Assembly (NCBI GenBank): GCA_964498585.1
Contig: CAZCHH010000075.1
Span: 1-14,445, forward strand
DNA: 14,445 nt
Source: JAAYJM01 sp964498585
GTDB taxonomy: Bacteria > Bacteroidota > Ignavibacteria > Kapaibacteriales > UBA2268
Direction of reading: 5' to 3'
Part shown: positions 5,569 through 12,689 of the stretch, piece by piece
How positions within the stretch are numbered: the stretch's first letter is position 1
Layout of the letters: each line of letters starts with the position of its first letter
Program-made: the position numbers and the translations under genes
The notes under the pieces: model-generated
Told to the model about the DNA's origin: nothing
Seen by the model: the letters and a program-made list of their open reading frames with translations, nothing else
The model's database searches: none

Positions 5569-7584
5569 ATGTTTTTATTTAATAAGAAATATCAATTAGC
5601 TGTTTTACTTGCTGTTCTTGTGGCAGCAATACTTTTAGTATTTACGTTTTACGAAGCAAAAGAAAGCAAAAAGGATTTACTCAACACTTTGGAAATTGAA
5701 TCACTTACTTTGATTGAAACGCTCAACCTCGGTATTTATAATTCCATTCAAACAAATAATGAAATAGAAAACTTGTATGTAAAAAATTTAAATCTGATTG
5801 CAAATTACATTTCAAATTTTGAAAACAGGAAAACACTTAGCAATCAGGATTTGAAAAGCATTGCTCAGGAATTTGAAGTTGCATACATTTCAATTATTGA
5901 TGAAAATGGTAAAATTATTAAATTGAATAATGATGGTATTAAAGTAAATGAGGTCAGTGAGGATTTGCTCAATGATATAAAGGAAGTTATTAATGGGCAA
6001 TACCAGTGGCTTGATTTAGGTATTATAATAAATGAGCAAAATGAGCAGCAAATGTATGCTCTTGCCCGCCAAAGGAATGGAAAAAGTGGCTGCATTTTGG
6101 TCGGATATTCTTTAGAAAAACTTATTGATTTGAGAAATCAGTTTGGTATTGGAAAGCAAATTCAGGATATCGGCGACAACCCTGATATTGCTTATATTGT
6201 ATTGCAAGACCTTGACGGAATATTTTCGGCTTCAAAAGAGATTACACAGCTATCTTCAATAGAATCAGATACTTTTCTTTTAAATGTGTTTAACGAACAC
6301 GTAACTTTAACGCGGGTTACCAAATTTGAAAATGAAAATGTGCTGGAAGTAGTTGCGCCGATTATAATTGATGAAGAAGAAGTTTTTTTAACAAGAATAG
6401 CTCTTTCGCTGAAAAATATTGAAATTATACAAGCTAGTTCGAACCGAAGAGTTACTATAACAGGAATTTCTCTTTTTGTCCTATCGCTTTTACTTATAAT
6501 ATTTTTAATTACGCGGATGCGTTACCAAACCTTGAGAACTGAGCATAAGAAAATCAAGCAATATACAGAATTGATTTTGGATAATATTAGCGATGCAGTA
6601 ATGGCTCTTGATAATTCCGGAAAAATTTTCCTTTTTAATCATTCTGCTGAAAACTTATTTGAACTAAAATTTGAAAAGATTTTCAATAAAAAATATTCTG
6701 ATATTTTCCAAGGTGATGAATTTAAACTAAATAAGGCATTGCAAAGTTATGTAGTTCCAGAATATTTTGAAATTGAGTATAATTTTATTGAAAAAGGAAA
6801 ACGAATTCTTGGGATTGCGGTTTCTTCAATACAAAATCAAAAAGGTGATGTTGAACTCGTTGTTGCCCTTATCAAGGATTTAACAGATTTTCGGCATATA
6901 CAAAAGAAATTGGAAATTAAAGAAAAGATGACTGCAATGGGTGAACTTGCTGCAGGCGTTGCTCACGAAATTAGAAATCCTTTAAACTCAATTAGCGTAA
7001 TAGCACAACGTTTCGAATACGAATTTGAACCGAAAGAAAACGTTGATGAATATACAAAATTAGTTAAAACAATTCGTAACGAAGTGGCAAGAGTAAACCA
7101 AATTATCAAGCAGTTTTTAGATTTCGCAAAACCCGCAAAACTGAATTTAAGAAAGTGCAATTTGTTTGATTTATTGAATGAAATTATTAATATAATAGAA
7201 TCGCAGGCAGAAGAGAAGAAGATTACAATAAATCGCAATTTCGCTGAAAATATTGAAGTAAGAGTTGATAATGAGAAAATCAAACAGGCACTATTAAATA
7301 TTTTGTTAAATTCTATTCAGGCAATAGAAAGCAATGGGATTATTAATATTTCTGTAGAACAAACGGATAAAATAATCATAGAAATTTCTGATAATGGAAT
7401 TGGAATTTCAAAAGAGAATCATTCTAAAATATTCAATTTATATTTTTCTACAAAAAATTCTGGCACAGGAATTGGTTTAAGTATAGTTTATCAAATAATT
7501 AGTGAGCATAATGGTGAAATAATATGCGAATCAGAGGAGGGCAAGGGAACGACAATGAGAATAATTTTACCCAAAAATAGCTAA
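5569..7584 (+). CDS. Membrane-bound PAS sensor histidine kinase (NtrB/ZraS-like)
   Basis: The protein is 671 residues from this ATG. It has TM helix 1 (about 8-28), a large extracytoplasmic sensor region (about 30-290), TM helix 2 (about 295-317) and a PAS domain (about 332-440). HisKA follows, with the H-box GVAHEIRNPLNS (phospho-acceptor His466). The HATPase_c domain has an N-box (QALLNILLNSIQA), a G1 box D608-N-G-I-G-I and a G2 box G632-T-G-I-G-L. All catalytic motifs are intact. The H-box type is that of NtrB/ZraS/AtoS kinases that usually partner sigma54-type response regulators, but no response regulator lies in this window, so it is an orphan here. An in-frame ATG at 5491 would add 26 atypical residues and start 9 nt from the tRNA 5' end. 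I prefer 5569 because TM1 then begins near the N terminus; neither start has a good ribosome site. Confidence 0.88.
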   Translation: MFLFNKKYQLAVLLAVLVAAILLVFTFYEAKESKKDLLNTLEIESLTLIETLNLGIYNSIQTNNEIENLYVKNLNLIANYISNFENRKTLSNQDLKSIAQEFEVAYISIIDENGKIIKLNNDGIKVNEVSEDLLNDIKEVINGQYQWLDLGIIINEQNEQQMYALARQRNGKSGCILVGYSLEKLIDLRNQFGIGKQIQDIGDNPDIAYIVLQDLDGIFSASKEITQLSSIESDTFLLNVFNEHVTLTRVTKFENENVLEVVAPIIIDEEEVFLTRIALSLKNIEIIQASSNRRVTITGISLFVLSLLLIIFLITRMRYQTLRTEHKKIKQYTELILDNISDAVMALDNSGKIFLFNHSAENLFELKFEKIFNKKYSDIFQGDEFKLNKALQSYVVPEYFEIEYNFIEKGKRILGIAVSSIQNQKGDVELVVALIKDLTDFRHIQKKLEIKEKMTAMGELAAGVAHEIRNPLNSISVIAQRFEYEFEPKENVDEYTKLVKTIRNEVARVNQIIKQFLDFAKPAKLNLRKCNLFDLLNEIINIIESQAEEKKITINRNFAENIEVRVDNEKIKQALLNILLNSIQAIESNGIINISVEQTDKIIIEISDNGIGISKENHSKIFNLYFSTKNSGTGIGLSIVYQIISEHNGEIICESEEGKGTTMRIILPKNS

Positions 7585-7634
7585 TATTTTGTTAATTTTG
7601 AAAGATTTGAGTAATATATTCTTTTTATAAAAGT

Positions 7635-7642
7635 TATATTTG
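7635..7642 (+). promoter_or_regulatory. Candidate TAnnTTTG promoter element upstream of the HEPN gene
   Basis: TATATTTG matches the Bacteroidota -7 consensus exactly and lies 51 nt upstream of the HEPN ATG, in a 109-nt gap after the kinase gene. A TTTG at 7606-7609 is the nearest -33-like box but is somewhat too far away (25 nt). It would give the toxin-antitoxin-like genes their own promoter. Confidence 0.3.
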
Positions 7643-7693
7643 AAACATTTGATTAGTTGATATATATTTTTATTGAATTTATATAGGAAAGCT

Positions 7694-8059
7694 ATGAAAG
7701 AAATTTTTGTTGAGCGAGCAAAAGAGAACTTATTAGCAGCTGAAATATTATATGGAAATAATTTATTTAATGCATCAGCTAATAGAGCATATTATTCAGC
7801 TTTTCATATAGCAATAGCTGCTATATATTCTATAGGAATAACACCTGAAATTGACCACAAGACAATTCAGACTTTATTTGCAGAGAATTTTTGTAATAGA
7901 AGAAAAATTGTATCTTCAAGGTTTAAAGGTTATTTAAAAGATTTGCAACATATTAGAAGTAATGCAGATTATAAAAATGGAGTCAGTAAAAAAGATGCTA
8001 AACAACAAATAAAGTATTCTAAAGAATTTGTTGAATTATTATTAGGAGTAATAAAATGA
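7694..8059 (+). CDS. HEPN-domain protein (UPF0332/PF05168 type)
   Basis: The 121-residue, all-helical protein has the HEPN core: AKENLLAAEILY in helix 1, then NRAYYSAFHIAIAAIY (30-45) containing R31-x6-H38, the Rx4-6H motif of HEPN RNases. It ends with HIRSNADYKNGVSKKDA (86-102), matching the RxxADY segment of the PF05168 family. Such HEPN proteins are toxins or nucleic-acid processing factors that usually pair with MNT nucleotidyltransferases. The gene overlaps the next one by ATGA, implying translational coupling. ATG 7694 is chosen because AGGAAAG stands at ideal distance; an upstream TTG at 7673 is less likely. RNase activity is inferred from the intact R and H. Confidence 0.85.
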   Translation: MKEIFVERAKENLLAAEILYGNNLFNASANRAYYSAFHIAIAAIYSIGITPEIDHKTIQTLFAENFCNRRKIVSSRFKGYLKDLQHIRSNADYKNGVSKKDAKQQIKYSKEFVELLLGVIK

Positions 8060-8319
8060 AGCTAAATTATAAACAAAAACAATTAATTGATGAATTATTT
8101 AATAAAGTAAAAGAAAGTTATCCGGAAATAGTTTATAAGGATTTGCAAACAGACCCGGACGACCCAGACCATATTTGGATTAATGTAATAGCTGATATGG
8201 ACGAAGATAGAGAAATTGAGATGAGACATTATTCTTCTGGATTAGAAACGGACATATTAGTAAATTATGGATATGCGTTTTCTATAATGTCAGAAAATCC
8301 AAATGCTGTTTATGCGTGA
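8056..8319 (+). CDS. Small acidic protein coupled to the HEPN gene
   Basis: The 87 residues match no family I can name with certainty, though I believe similar proteins occur beside HEPN genes. An N-terminal helix (KQKQLIDELFNKVKES) is followed by a very acidic middle (TDPDDPDH, 32-39; DMDEDREIEM, 47-56) and a hydrophobic end (TDILVNYGYAFSIM). There is no signal peptide or membrane helix. Its start overlaps the HEPN stop by 4 nt (ATGA), the arrangement of toxin-antitoxin pairs. An acidic partner could neutralise or inhibit the HEPN RNase, taking the place of the usual MNT partner. This role is inference from context. A 16-residue reading frame (8312-8362) overlaps its end. Confidence 0.75.
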   Translation: MKLNYKQKQLIDELFNKVKESYPEIVYKDLQTDPDDPDHIWINVIADMDEDREIEMRHYSSGLETDILVNYGYAFSIMSENPNAVYA

Positions 8320-8406
8320 AAAATTTCTGGAGATTGTTGAAAATCAAGTAAAATTGATTTAAATGTTATAGTATTATTAATATTTTATTACTTGAAAGAG
8401 GTAATG

Positions 8407-8622
8407 ATGCAAACTGCAACAATAAATTCAGTGCTAAATTTAGCTGAACAAATGAGCATAGATGAACAAACTATATTCTTTGATTTATTTAAAAAACGTT
8501 TTAATGAGCGAAGAAGAAACGAAATAGCAATCAACGGCAAAATAACTCTTGATGCAATAAAGTCAAATACAGCAAAAATTGGTTCAGTTGAAGATTTCCT
8601 AAATGATATAGAAAGTGAATAA
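8407..8622 (+). CDS. Antitoxin-like small protein (RelE/ParE-partner type)
   Basis: The 71-residue protein begins MQTATINSVLNLAEQMSIDE, continues with helix QTIFFDLFKKRFNERRRNEI and ends GSVEDFLNDIESE. This pattern (LxxEDQ-type helix, an RxxERRRxEI basic patch, then GxxGSVEDL near the end) recalls a family of 70-80 residue antitoxins. Those are widespread in cyanobacteria and Chlorobi and sit directly before a RelE/ParE-like toxin gene. ATG 8407 has AAAGAGG 5 nt upstream; ATG 8404 is an alternative two-residue shift, effectively the same protein. The expected toxin is not present in full: its apparent first 12 codons follow through a TAATG overlap. The antitoxin is thus orphaned. Family identification is from memory of the pattern. 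Confidence 0.72.
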   Translation: MQTATINSVLNLAEQMSIDEQTIFFDLFKKRFNERRRNEIAINGKITLDAIKSNTAKIGSVEDFLNDIESE

Positions 8623-8660
8623 TGTATCAATTATCTTGGCATAGTAGTTTTAAAATGTAA
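8622..8660 (+). pseudogene. Stump of a RelE/ParE-like toxin gene (N-terminal 12 codons)
   Basis: The ATG shares its A with the antitoxin stop (TAATG). The frame reads MYQLSWHSSFKM and then stops. Partner toxins of this antitoxin family often begin in the same manner (an aromatic strand, then W-x-x-S-F followed by basic residues), so this looks like the 5' remnant of a toxin truncated by deletion or a stop. No further toxin-like sequence was found in the 41 nt before the next gene. The segment is short, so the call rests mainly on the TAATG position and the sequence feel. Confidence 0.45.
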
Positions 8661-8701
8661 AAAGTAATATAAAGTATGAATTTATATAAAGATTTATTTC
8701 A

Positions 8702-9010
8702 ATGGCTAAAAACGAAGTTATAGAAATTTTAATAAATTTTATTTCTTTATTAAGGGAAGAAGGAATTGCTGTAAAAAAAGCATTCTTATATGGAAGCTAT
8801 TCTACAAATACTGCAAAAAAAGATAGCGATATTGATGTTATGATTGTTACTGATAATGAAGATGATTATTTAATTGGAAATATATGGAAATTAACAAAGA
8901 GAATTAATTCTAAAATCGAATCCTATATTGTTAGCAATAATCGTTTTAATCAATCTAATAATTCTCCATTAATTGAATTTGTAAAAGAATATGGAATTGA
9001 AATAGCATAA
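8702..9010 (+). CDS. Minimal nucleotidyltransferase (MNT, NTP_transf_2)
   Basis: The 102-residue protein has the pol-beta nucleotidyltransferase signature G31-S32-x10-D43-x-D45 (GSYSTNTAKKDSDID), with the two metal-binding aspartates intact. The later IESYIV (about 72-77) fits the acidic strand position of the fold, and a LIEFVKEYGIEIA tail matches the usual C terminus of stand-alone MNTs. MNT proteins of this size commonly act as antitoxins to HEPN toxins by adding AMP to them. Here no HEPN gene adjoins it: the nearest lies about 640 nt upstream with other small genes in between. The next gene (NUDIX) starts 12 nt after its stop. No good ribosome site is visible before the ATG. Confidence 0.88.
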   Translation: MAKNEVIEILINFISLLREEGIAVKKAFLYGSYSTNTAKKDSDIDVMIVTDNEDDYLIGNIWKLTKRINSKIESYIVSNNRFNQSNNSPLIEFVKEYGIEIA

Positions 9011-9022
9011 AAAATATTATAT

Positions 9023-9565
9023 ATGAAAAACTGGATAACAATAAAGGAAAGCAATACAACTGATTTGAAAATTTTTGAATCGGTATGGTATTTACGAAAG
9101 CACCCAGAAAAGGATAAGGAAGGAAATTTTATCGTGTTGAAATCTCCTCGCTGGGTAAACATCATTCCTATTACGAAAAAAAAGGAAGTAGTGCTAATCA
9201 AGCAATATCGTCATGGCATTGACGGAATTACATTGGAGGTTCCGGGCGGTCTTGTGCAAGATGACGAAACAACTCAAGCGGGAGCAGAGCGAGAATGTCT
9301 TGAAGAAACAGGATATGGCAGCACAAAGCCGTCTATTTGGCTGGGTGAAAACTTACCTAATCCTGCATTTTTAAATAATACCTGCAATTCTTACGTCTGG
9401 TTTGATTGCGAACTAATTCAAAAGCAAAAGTTTGATACTCACGAAGATATTGAGGTGCTTTTAGTTCCTTTAAGTGAAATAAAACAATATATTTTAGACA
9501 GAAAAATCACACATTCATTAGTATTAACGGCATTTTTCTATTATCAACTGAAATACGGCTTATAA
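9023..9565 (+). CDS. NUDIX hydrolase, ADP-ribose pyrophosphatase-like
   Basis: The protein (180 residues) contains a complete Nudix box: G76-x5-E82-x7-R90-E91-x2-E94-E95-x-G97 (GLVQDDETTQAGAERECLEETG), which coordinates Mg2+ and cleaves nucleoside diphosphates linked to X. The flanking segments VVLIKQYRHGIDGITLEVPGG and NPAFLNNTC are those of the ADP-ribose/ADP-sugar pyrophosphatase branch, which hydrolyses ADP-ribose to AMP and ribose-5-phosphate. The exact substrate cannot be fixed from sequence. It is cytoplasmic. Its stop is separated by 1 nt from the parA ATG, so it is almost surely in the same transcript. Confidence 0.9.
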   Translation: MKNWITIKESNTTDLKIFESVWYLRKHPEKDKEGNFIVLKSPRWVNIIPITKKKEVVLIKQYRHGIDGITLEVPGGLVQDDETTQAGAERECLEETGYGSTKPSIWLGENLPNPAFLNNTCNSYVWFDCELIQKQKFDTHEDIEVLLVPLSEIKQYILDRKITHSLVLTAFFYYQLKYGL

Positions 9566-9566
9566 T

Positions 9567-10340
9567 ATGGGCAAAATAATAGCAATAGCAAATCAAAAAG
9601 GTGGAGTTGGCAAAACCACTACTTCCATTAATCTATCGGCTTCACTTGCGGCAGCTGAATACCCCGTGATGCTTGTGGATATTGACCCGCAAGCAAACGC
9701 GACCAATGGGCTTGGGGTGGAATCACGTAAATTAGAATATACTATTTACGAGTGTCTAATCAATAATCATCCTGTGCAGGATGTGATTAAAGATACTATT
9801 ATGCCAAATCTGAAAGTGCTGCCTTCACATATTAATTTGGTGGGTGCTGAAATAGAACTTGTAGGGAAGCAAAATCGTGAAATGGTTTTGAAAAATATAT
9901 TGTATGAGTTGAAGAAAGATTATAAGTTTATAATTATTGATTGTCCGCCATCACTAGGATTGCTTACTTTAAATGCACTTACAGCAGCGGACTCTGTGCT
10001 AATTCCCGTCCAATGCGAATATTACGCTTTGGAGGGATTGGGGCAATTGCTTAATACTATTTCTATCGTTCGTTACCGCTTGAATACTGGTTTGGATATT
10101 GAAGGTGTTCTGCTGACAATGTTTGATACACGTCTGCGGCTTTCAAATCAGGTGGTTGAGGAAGTGATTCGCCATTTTGGTCATAATGCTTTCAAAACTG
10201 TGATTTATCGTAATGTCCGCCTTTCTGAAGCACCGAGCCACGGCAAGCCGGTTTTGCTCTATGATGCCGTCAGTGTAGGGGCAAAGAACTATCTTGATTT
10301 GGCAAAAGAAATCGTAAACAAAAATAAAGGTTTAATATAA
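9567..10340 (+). CDS. parA: Chromosome-partitioning ATPase ParA (Soj)
   Basis: The 257-residue ParA-type P-loop ATPase has the deviant Walker A K11-G-G-V-G-K16-T-T with signature lysine Lys11. Walker A' is VDIDPQANAT (37-46), and the Walker B region is IIIDCPPSLGLLT. The short N terminus with no DNA-binding extension marks it as the chromosomal Soj type. ParA forms ATP-dependent dimers on the nucleoid and moves ParB-bound origins. It is 1 nt after the NUDIX gene and 3 nt before parB. Confidence 0.97.
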   Translation: MGKIIAIANQKGGVGKTTTSINLSASLAAAEYPVMLVDIDPQANATNGLGVESRKLEYTIYECLINNHPVQDVIKDTIMPNLKVLPSHINLVGAEIELVGKQNREMVLKNILYELKKDYKFIIIDCPPSLGLLTLNALTAADSVLIPVQCEYYALEGLGQLLNTISIVRYRLNTGLDIEGVLLTMFDTRLRLSNQVVEEVIRHFGHNAFKTVIYRNVRLSEAPSHGKPVLLYDAVSVGAKNYLDLAKEIVNKNKGLI

Positions 10341-10343
10341 TCA

Positions 10344-11285
10344 ATGACTAAAGAAAAGAAGATACCGACTGGATTGGGCAAAGGGCTTGGAGCGTTGCTT
10401 TCAAATATCAGTATGAACGAAACTGAAGCTAATGATATTGAGAAGCAGCAGGAAAATCAATTTTTTTCTATGATTGATGTCAATACTATTGAATTCAATC
10501 CTTACCAGCCAAGAACTGATTTTGACCCAGCTGCTCTTGAAGATTTGAAAAATTCTATACTCGAACACGGTATAATTCAACCGATTACAGTTAGACGCTC
10601 TGTTACCGGTTATGAACTGATTTCCGGTGAACGAAGACTGCGTGCTTCTAAATTGGCTGAACTTGCTCTCATTCCAGCTTACATACTTGAAGTAAATTCA
10701 GATGTTGAGTTGCTCGAAATTGCATTAGTAGAAAACGTGCAGCGCGAAAACCTGAATCCCATTGAAGTTGCAAGTGGTTACAACCGTTTAATAGAAGAAT
10801 GTAATCTTACGCAGGAGCAGGTCGCGAAACGTGTTGGAAAAGACAGAACCACTGTTACAAATTTCCTTCGTTTGCTTCGCCTTCCAGACAGAATACAGGA
10901 GAGTTTGCGTAAAAGGGAAATACAGACAGGGCATGCCAGAGCTTTGCTTGCTATTTCGGATATGGCAAAACTTATTGAAGCATGGAAAATGGTCGTCGAA
11001 AAAAAACTTTCCGTTCGTGCTACTGAAATACTTGTAAAAGATATTGAACTTGACCGGTTTTCATTCAATAAAAAAGACAAGAAGAAGAAATCATTAGACA
11101 AAGACAGCTATAATCCAGATGACGTGTTCATTAAAGATGCGGAAAGCAAACTGCGTGAGGCATTCGGCACAAAAGTAAAAATATTCCAGCGTTCCGCAGA
11201 CAACGGCTCTTTCGAAATAGAATACTACTCTAAAGATGATTTCCAAAGGTTGTATGAGATTTTGGTAGCGAGGGTAGGGGAGTAA
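10344..11285 (+). CDS. parB: Chromosome-partitioning protein ParB (Spo0J)
   Basis: The 313-residue protein has all main ParB parts. The N-terminal GLGKGLGALLS (10-20) stimulates the ParA ATPase. The CTP-binding N-terminal domain has G95-E-R-R (C2 box) and E130-N-V-Q-R (C3 box). A helix-turn-helix (LTQEQVAKRVGKDRTTVTNFL, about 155-175) recognises parS, and a C-terminal dimerisation domain follows a Lys-rich linker (about 245-255). ParB loads at parS, spreads as a CTP-dependent clamp and is moved by ParA. No parS-like 16-mer (TGTTTCACGTGAAACA) is visible in the window. The gene starts 3 nt after parA. Confidence 0.96.
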   Translation: MTKEKKIPTGLGKGLGALLSNISMNETEANDIEKQQENQFFSMIDVNTIEFNPYQPRTDFDPAALEDLKNSILEHGIIQPITVRRSVTGYELISGERRLRASKLAELALIPAYILEVNSDVELLEIALVENVQRENLNPIEVASGYNRLIEECNLTQEQVAKRVGKDRTTVTNFLRLLRLPDRIQESLRKREIQTGHARALLAISDMAKLIEAWKMVVEKKLSVRATEILVKDIELDRFSFNKKDKKKKSLDKDSYNPDDVFIKDAESKLREAFGTKVKIFQRSADNGSFEIEYYSKDDFQRLYEILVARVGE

Positions 11286-11295
11286 AGAAAAAATT

Positions 11296-11328
11296 CCCTG
11301 TAATCAGACAGAATCGCTGACTACAGGG
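11296..11328 (-). terminator. Intrinsic terminator overlapping the TPR gene's stop codon
   Basis: A 12-bp stem (11296-11307 with 11317-11328, one A-C mismatch) closes a 9-nt loop. On the minus strand it is followed by GAATTTTTTCTTT, a good U-tract. The stop codon of the TPR lipoprotein gene (11306-11304) and its last codons lie inside the hairpin. On the plus strand it lies 11 nt after the parB stop but lacks a clear T-run. Confidence 0.7.
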
Positions 11329-11957
11329 GGATTTAAACAGTGCTTTTTTAAAAACTCTTTAGCAAAATCATTTTTAAGTGAAGCGGATTTCTTAAAATCT
11401 CTACATGCACATTCAATATTATTTAATTCAACATATACCAATGCTCTACTATTTATTACACTACAATTTGATGTATCCAACTCAATTGCCTTTGTGTAAT
11501 ATTGAATAGCTTTCAAATTACTATCTAAATTATTATATATATCGCCAAGGTCAATATATGCTTCTTTGTAAGAAGAATCTAAGTCTAATACCTTTTTAAA
11601 GTCAATGATAGCTTTATCATAATTTTCTAAATATTTATAAACATAACCTTTATTGTTAAATGCATCAATATAAGAAGGGTTTAATTCAATTGCCTTTTCG
11701 AAATCCTCAATTGCTTTTTCATTATCATCTTCAGAATCACGATAAAAAAAAGAAAGTCCTCTATAATTATAAGCTTCAGCAAAGTAAGGATTTACTATAA
11801 TCGCTTTATTAAATTTTTCAATTGATGAAGAATAATAAGCATTATAATAATTAGCAAGTCCTTGATTGAAATAATTTTCTGAACTTAGATAGTATTTTTC
11901 TTTTGAACAGGAAAAACACAAGATTGAAATTAAAATTATTATTAATGTTGTTTTCAT
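11304..11957 (-). CDS. TPR-repeat lipoprotein
   Basis: The 217-residue protein begins with a lipoprotein signal (MKTTLIIILISILCFSC; lipidated Cys17). About five tetratricopeptide repeats of 34-36 residues follow, near 27-60, 61-96, 97-130, 131-164 and 165-197. They show the usual AxxxxGxxxxxxxxYxxAIxxFxKAIxLxP pattern (for instance EKAIEDFEKAIELNPSY). TPR lipoproteins act as envelope scaffolds for protein assemblies; no partner can be named. It is the last gene of the minus-strand operon, starting 24 nt after the preceding gene. The last few codons (PPVVSDSV) form the terminator hairpin, so this tail may be dictated by RNA structure rather than protein function. Confidence 0.88.
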   Translation of the reverse strand: MKTTLIIILISILCFSCSKEKYYLSSENYFNQGLANYYNAYYSSSIEKFNKAIIVNPYFAEAYNYRGLSFFYRDSEDDNEKAIEDFEKAIELNPSYIDAFNNKGYVYKYLENYDKAIIDFKKVLDLDSSYKEAYIDLGDIYNNLDSNLKAIQYYTKAIELDTSNCSVINSRALVYVELNNIECACRDFKKSASLKNDFAKEFLKKHCLNPPVVSDSV

Positions 11958-11981
11958 AATTATTCTAAATTTTATTTTTAT

Positions 11982-12689
11982 CTACTTTCTAACAGAAACG
12001 CAAATTCTAAAATATTTCCACTCTGGAGCATTACAATCACTTTTAACTCTACAAGGACAAGTAGGCTTTTGTATATCGTTCTCCCCTTGACATTCTTTAA
12101 ACATTTTTTCCATATCATTTACATATTTGTTGTTGTCGCATTTTTTTCCTACTCTACCTTCCGTATCGTACCGTACTAAATAGCCAGTTATATTTTTTGA
12201 ATTATCACAAATAGGAACTGTTACAATTTTATAAGGTTTATTTGTCTTGTTATAATTATCGTCAATTCTTATTAATAAATCTGTAGTTGGTATATAAATA
12301 GCATCACAAATGCTGTTTAATAAAACTTCATAAGGTTTGAATTTTGGTTCTACTGAAAAAGTTATTTCACCTTTTTCTGTTTCAACTTTTGTAACAATCG
12401 TAGATTTAGTTGTATCTACTTTACATTCTATGATAAATGGTTCACCATTTTTTATTGTAAAACTATCAAAATCATTTTCTAGATATCTTACTGGATAAGT
12501 AAGTCCTTTTACTGCTATTTCATCTTTAATCTTTTCTGGTACAGCTACTAAAGAACCTGAATTTTCTAAATATACTGTATCTCTAACTATAACGATTGTA
12601 TCTTCTTTACTACTATTTTTTAATGATTCACAACTGCTTATCAAAAGTAAGATTATTATTAAATATAAAATATTTTCTATCCTTAACAT
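11982..12689 (-). CDS. Cysteine-rich lipoprotein of unknown function
   Basis: I do not recognise this 235-residue protein. It has a hydrophobic signal ending in a lipobox, LLLISSC (Cys20), so it is probably exported and lipidated. The mature part contains nine further cysteines, crowded towards the C terminus (PIC, KKCDNN, KECQG, PTCPC, SDC, RIC). This suggests a disulfide-stabilised domain in the periplasm or on the surface, or metal binding by the CPC motif. The start shares one base with the stop of the upstream gene (TAATG), and GAGG sits at Shine-Dalgarno distance, so translation is coupled to that gene. Confidence 0.75.
   Translation of the reverse strand: MLRIENILYLIIILLLISSCESLKNSSKEDTIVIVRDTVYLENSGSLVAVPEKIKDEIAVKGLTYPVRYLENDFDSFTIKNGEPFIIECKVDTTKSTIVTKVETEKGEITFSVEPKFKPYEVLLNSICDAIYIPTTDLLIRIDDNYNKTNKPYKIVTVPICDNSKNITGYLVRYDTEGRVGKKCDNNKYVNDMEKMFKECQGENDIQKPTCPCRVKSDCNAPEWKYFRICVSVRK

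Noticed and set aside
7673..7693. TTG start extending the HEPN gene by seven codons
   Set aside because: The ATG at 7694 has AGGAAAG at the right distance and gives the usual HEPN N terminus.
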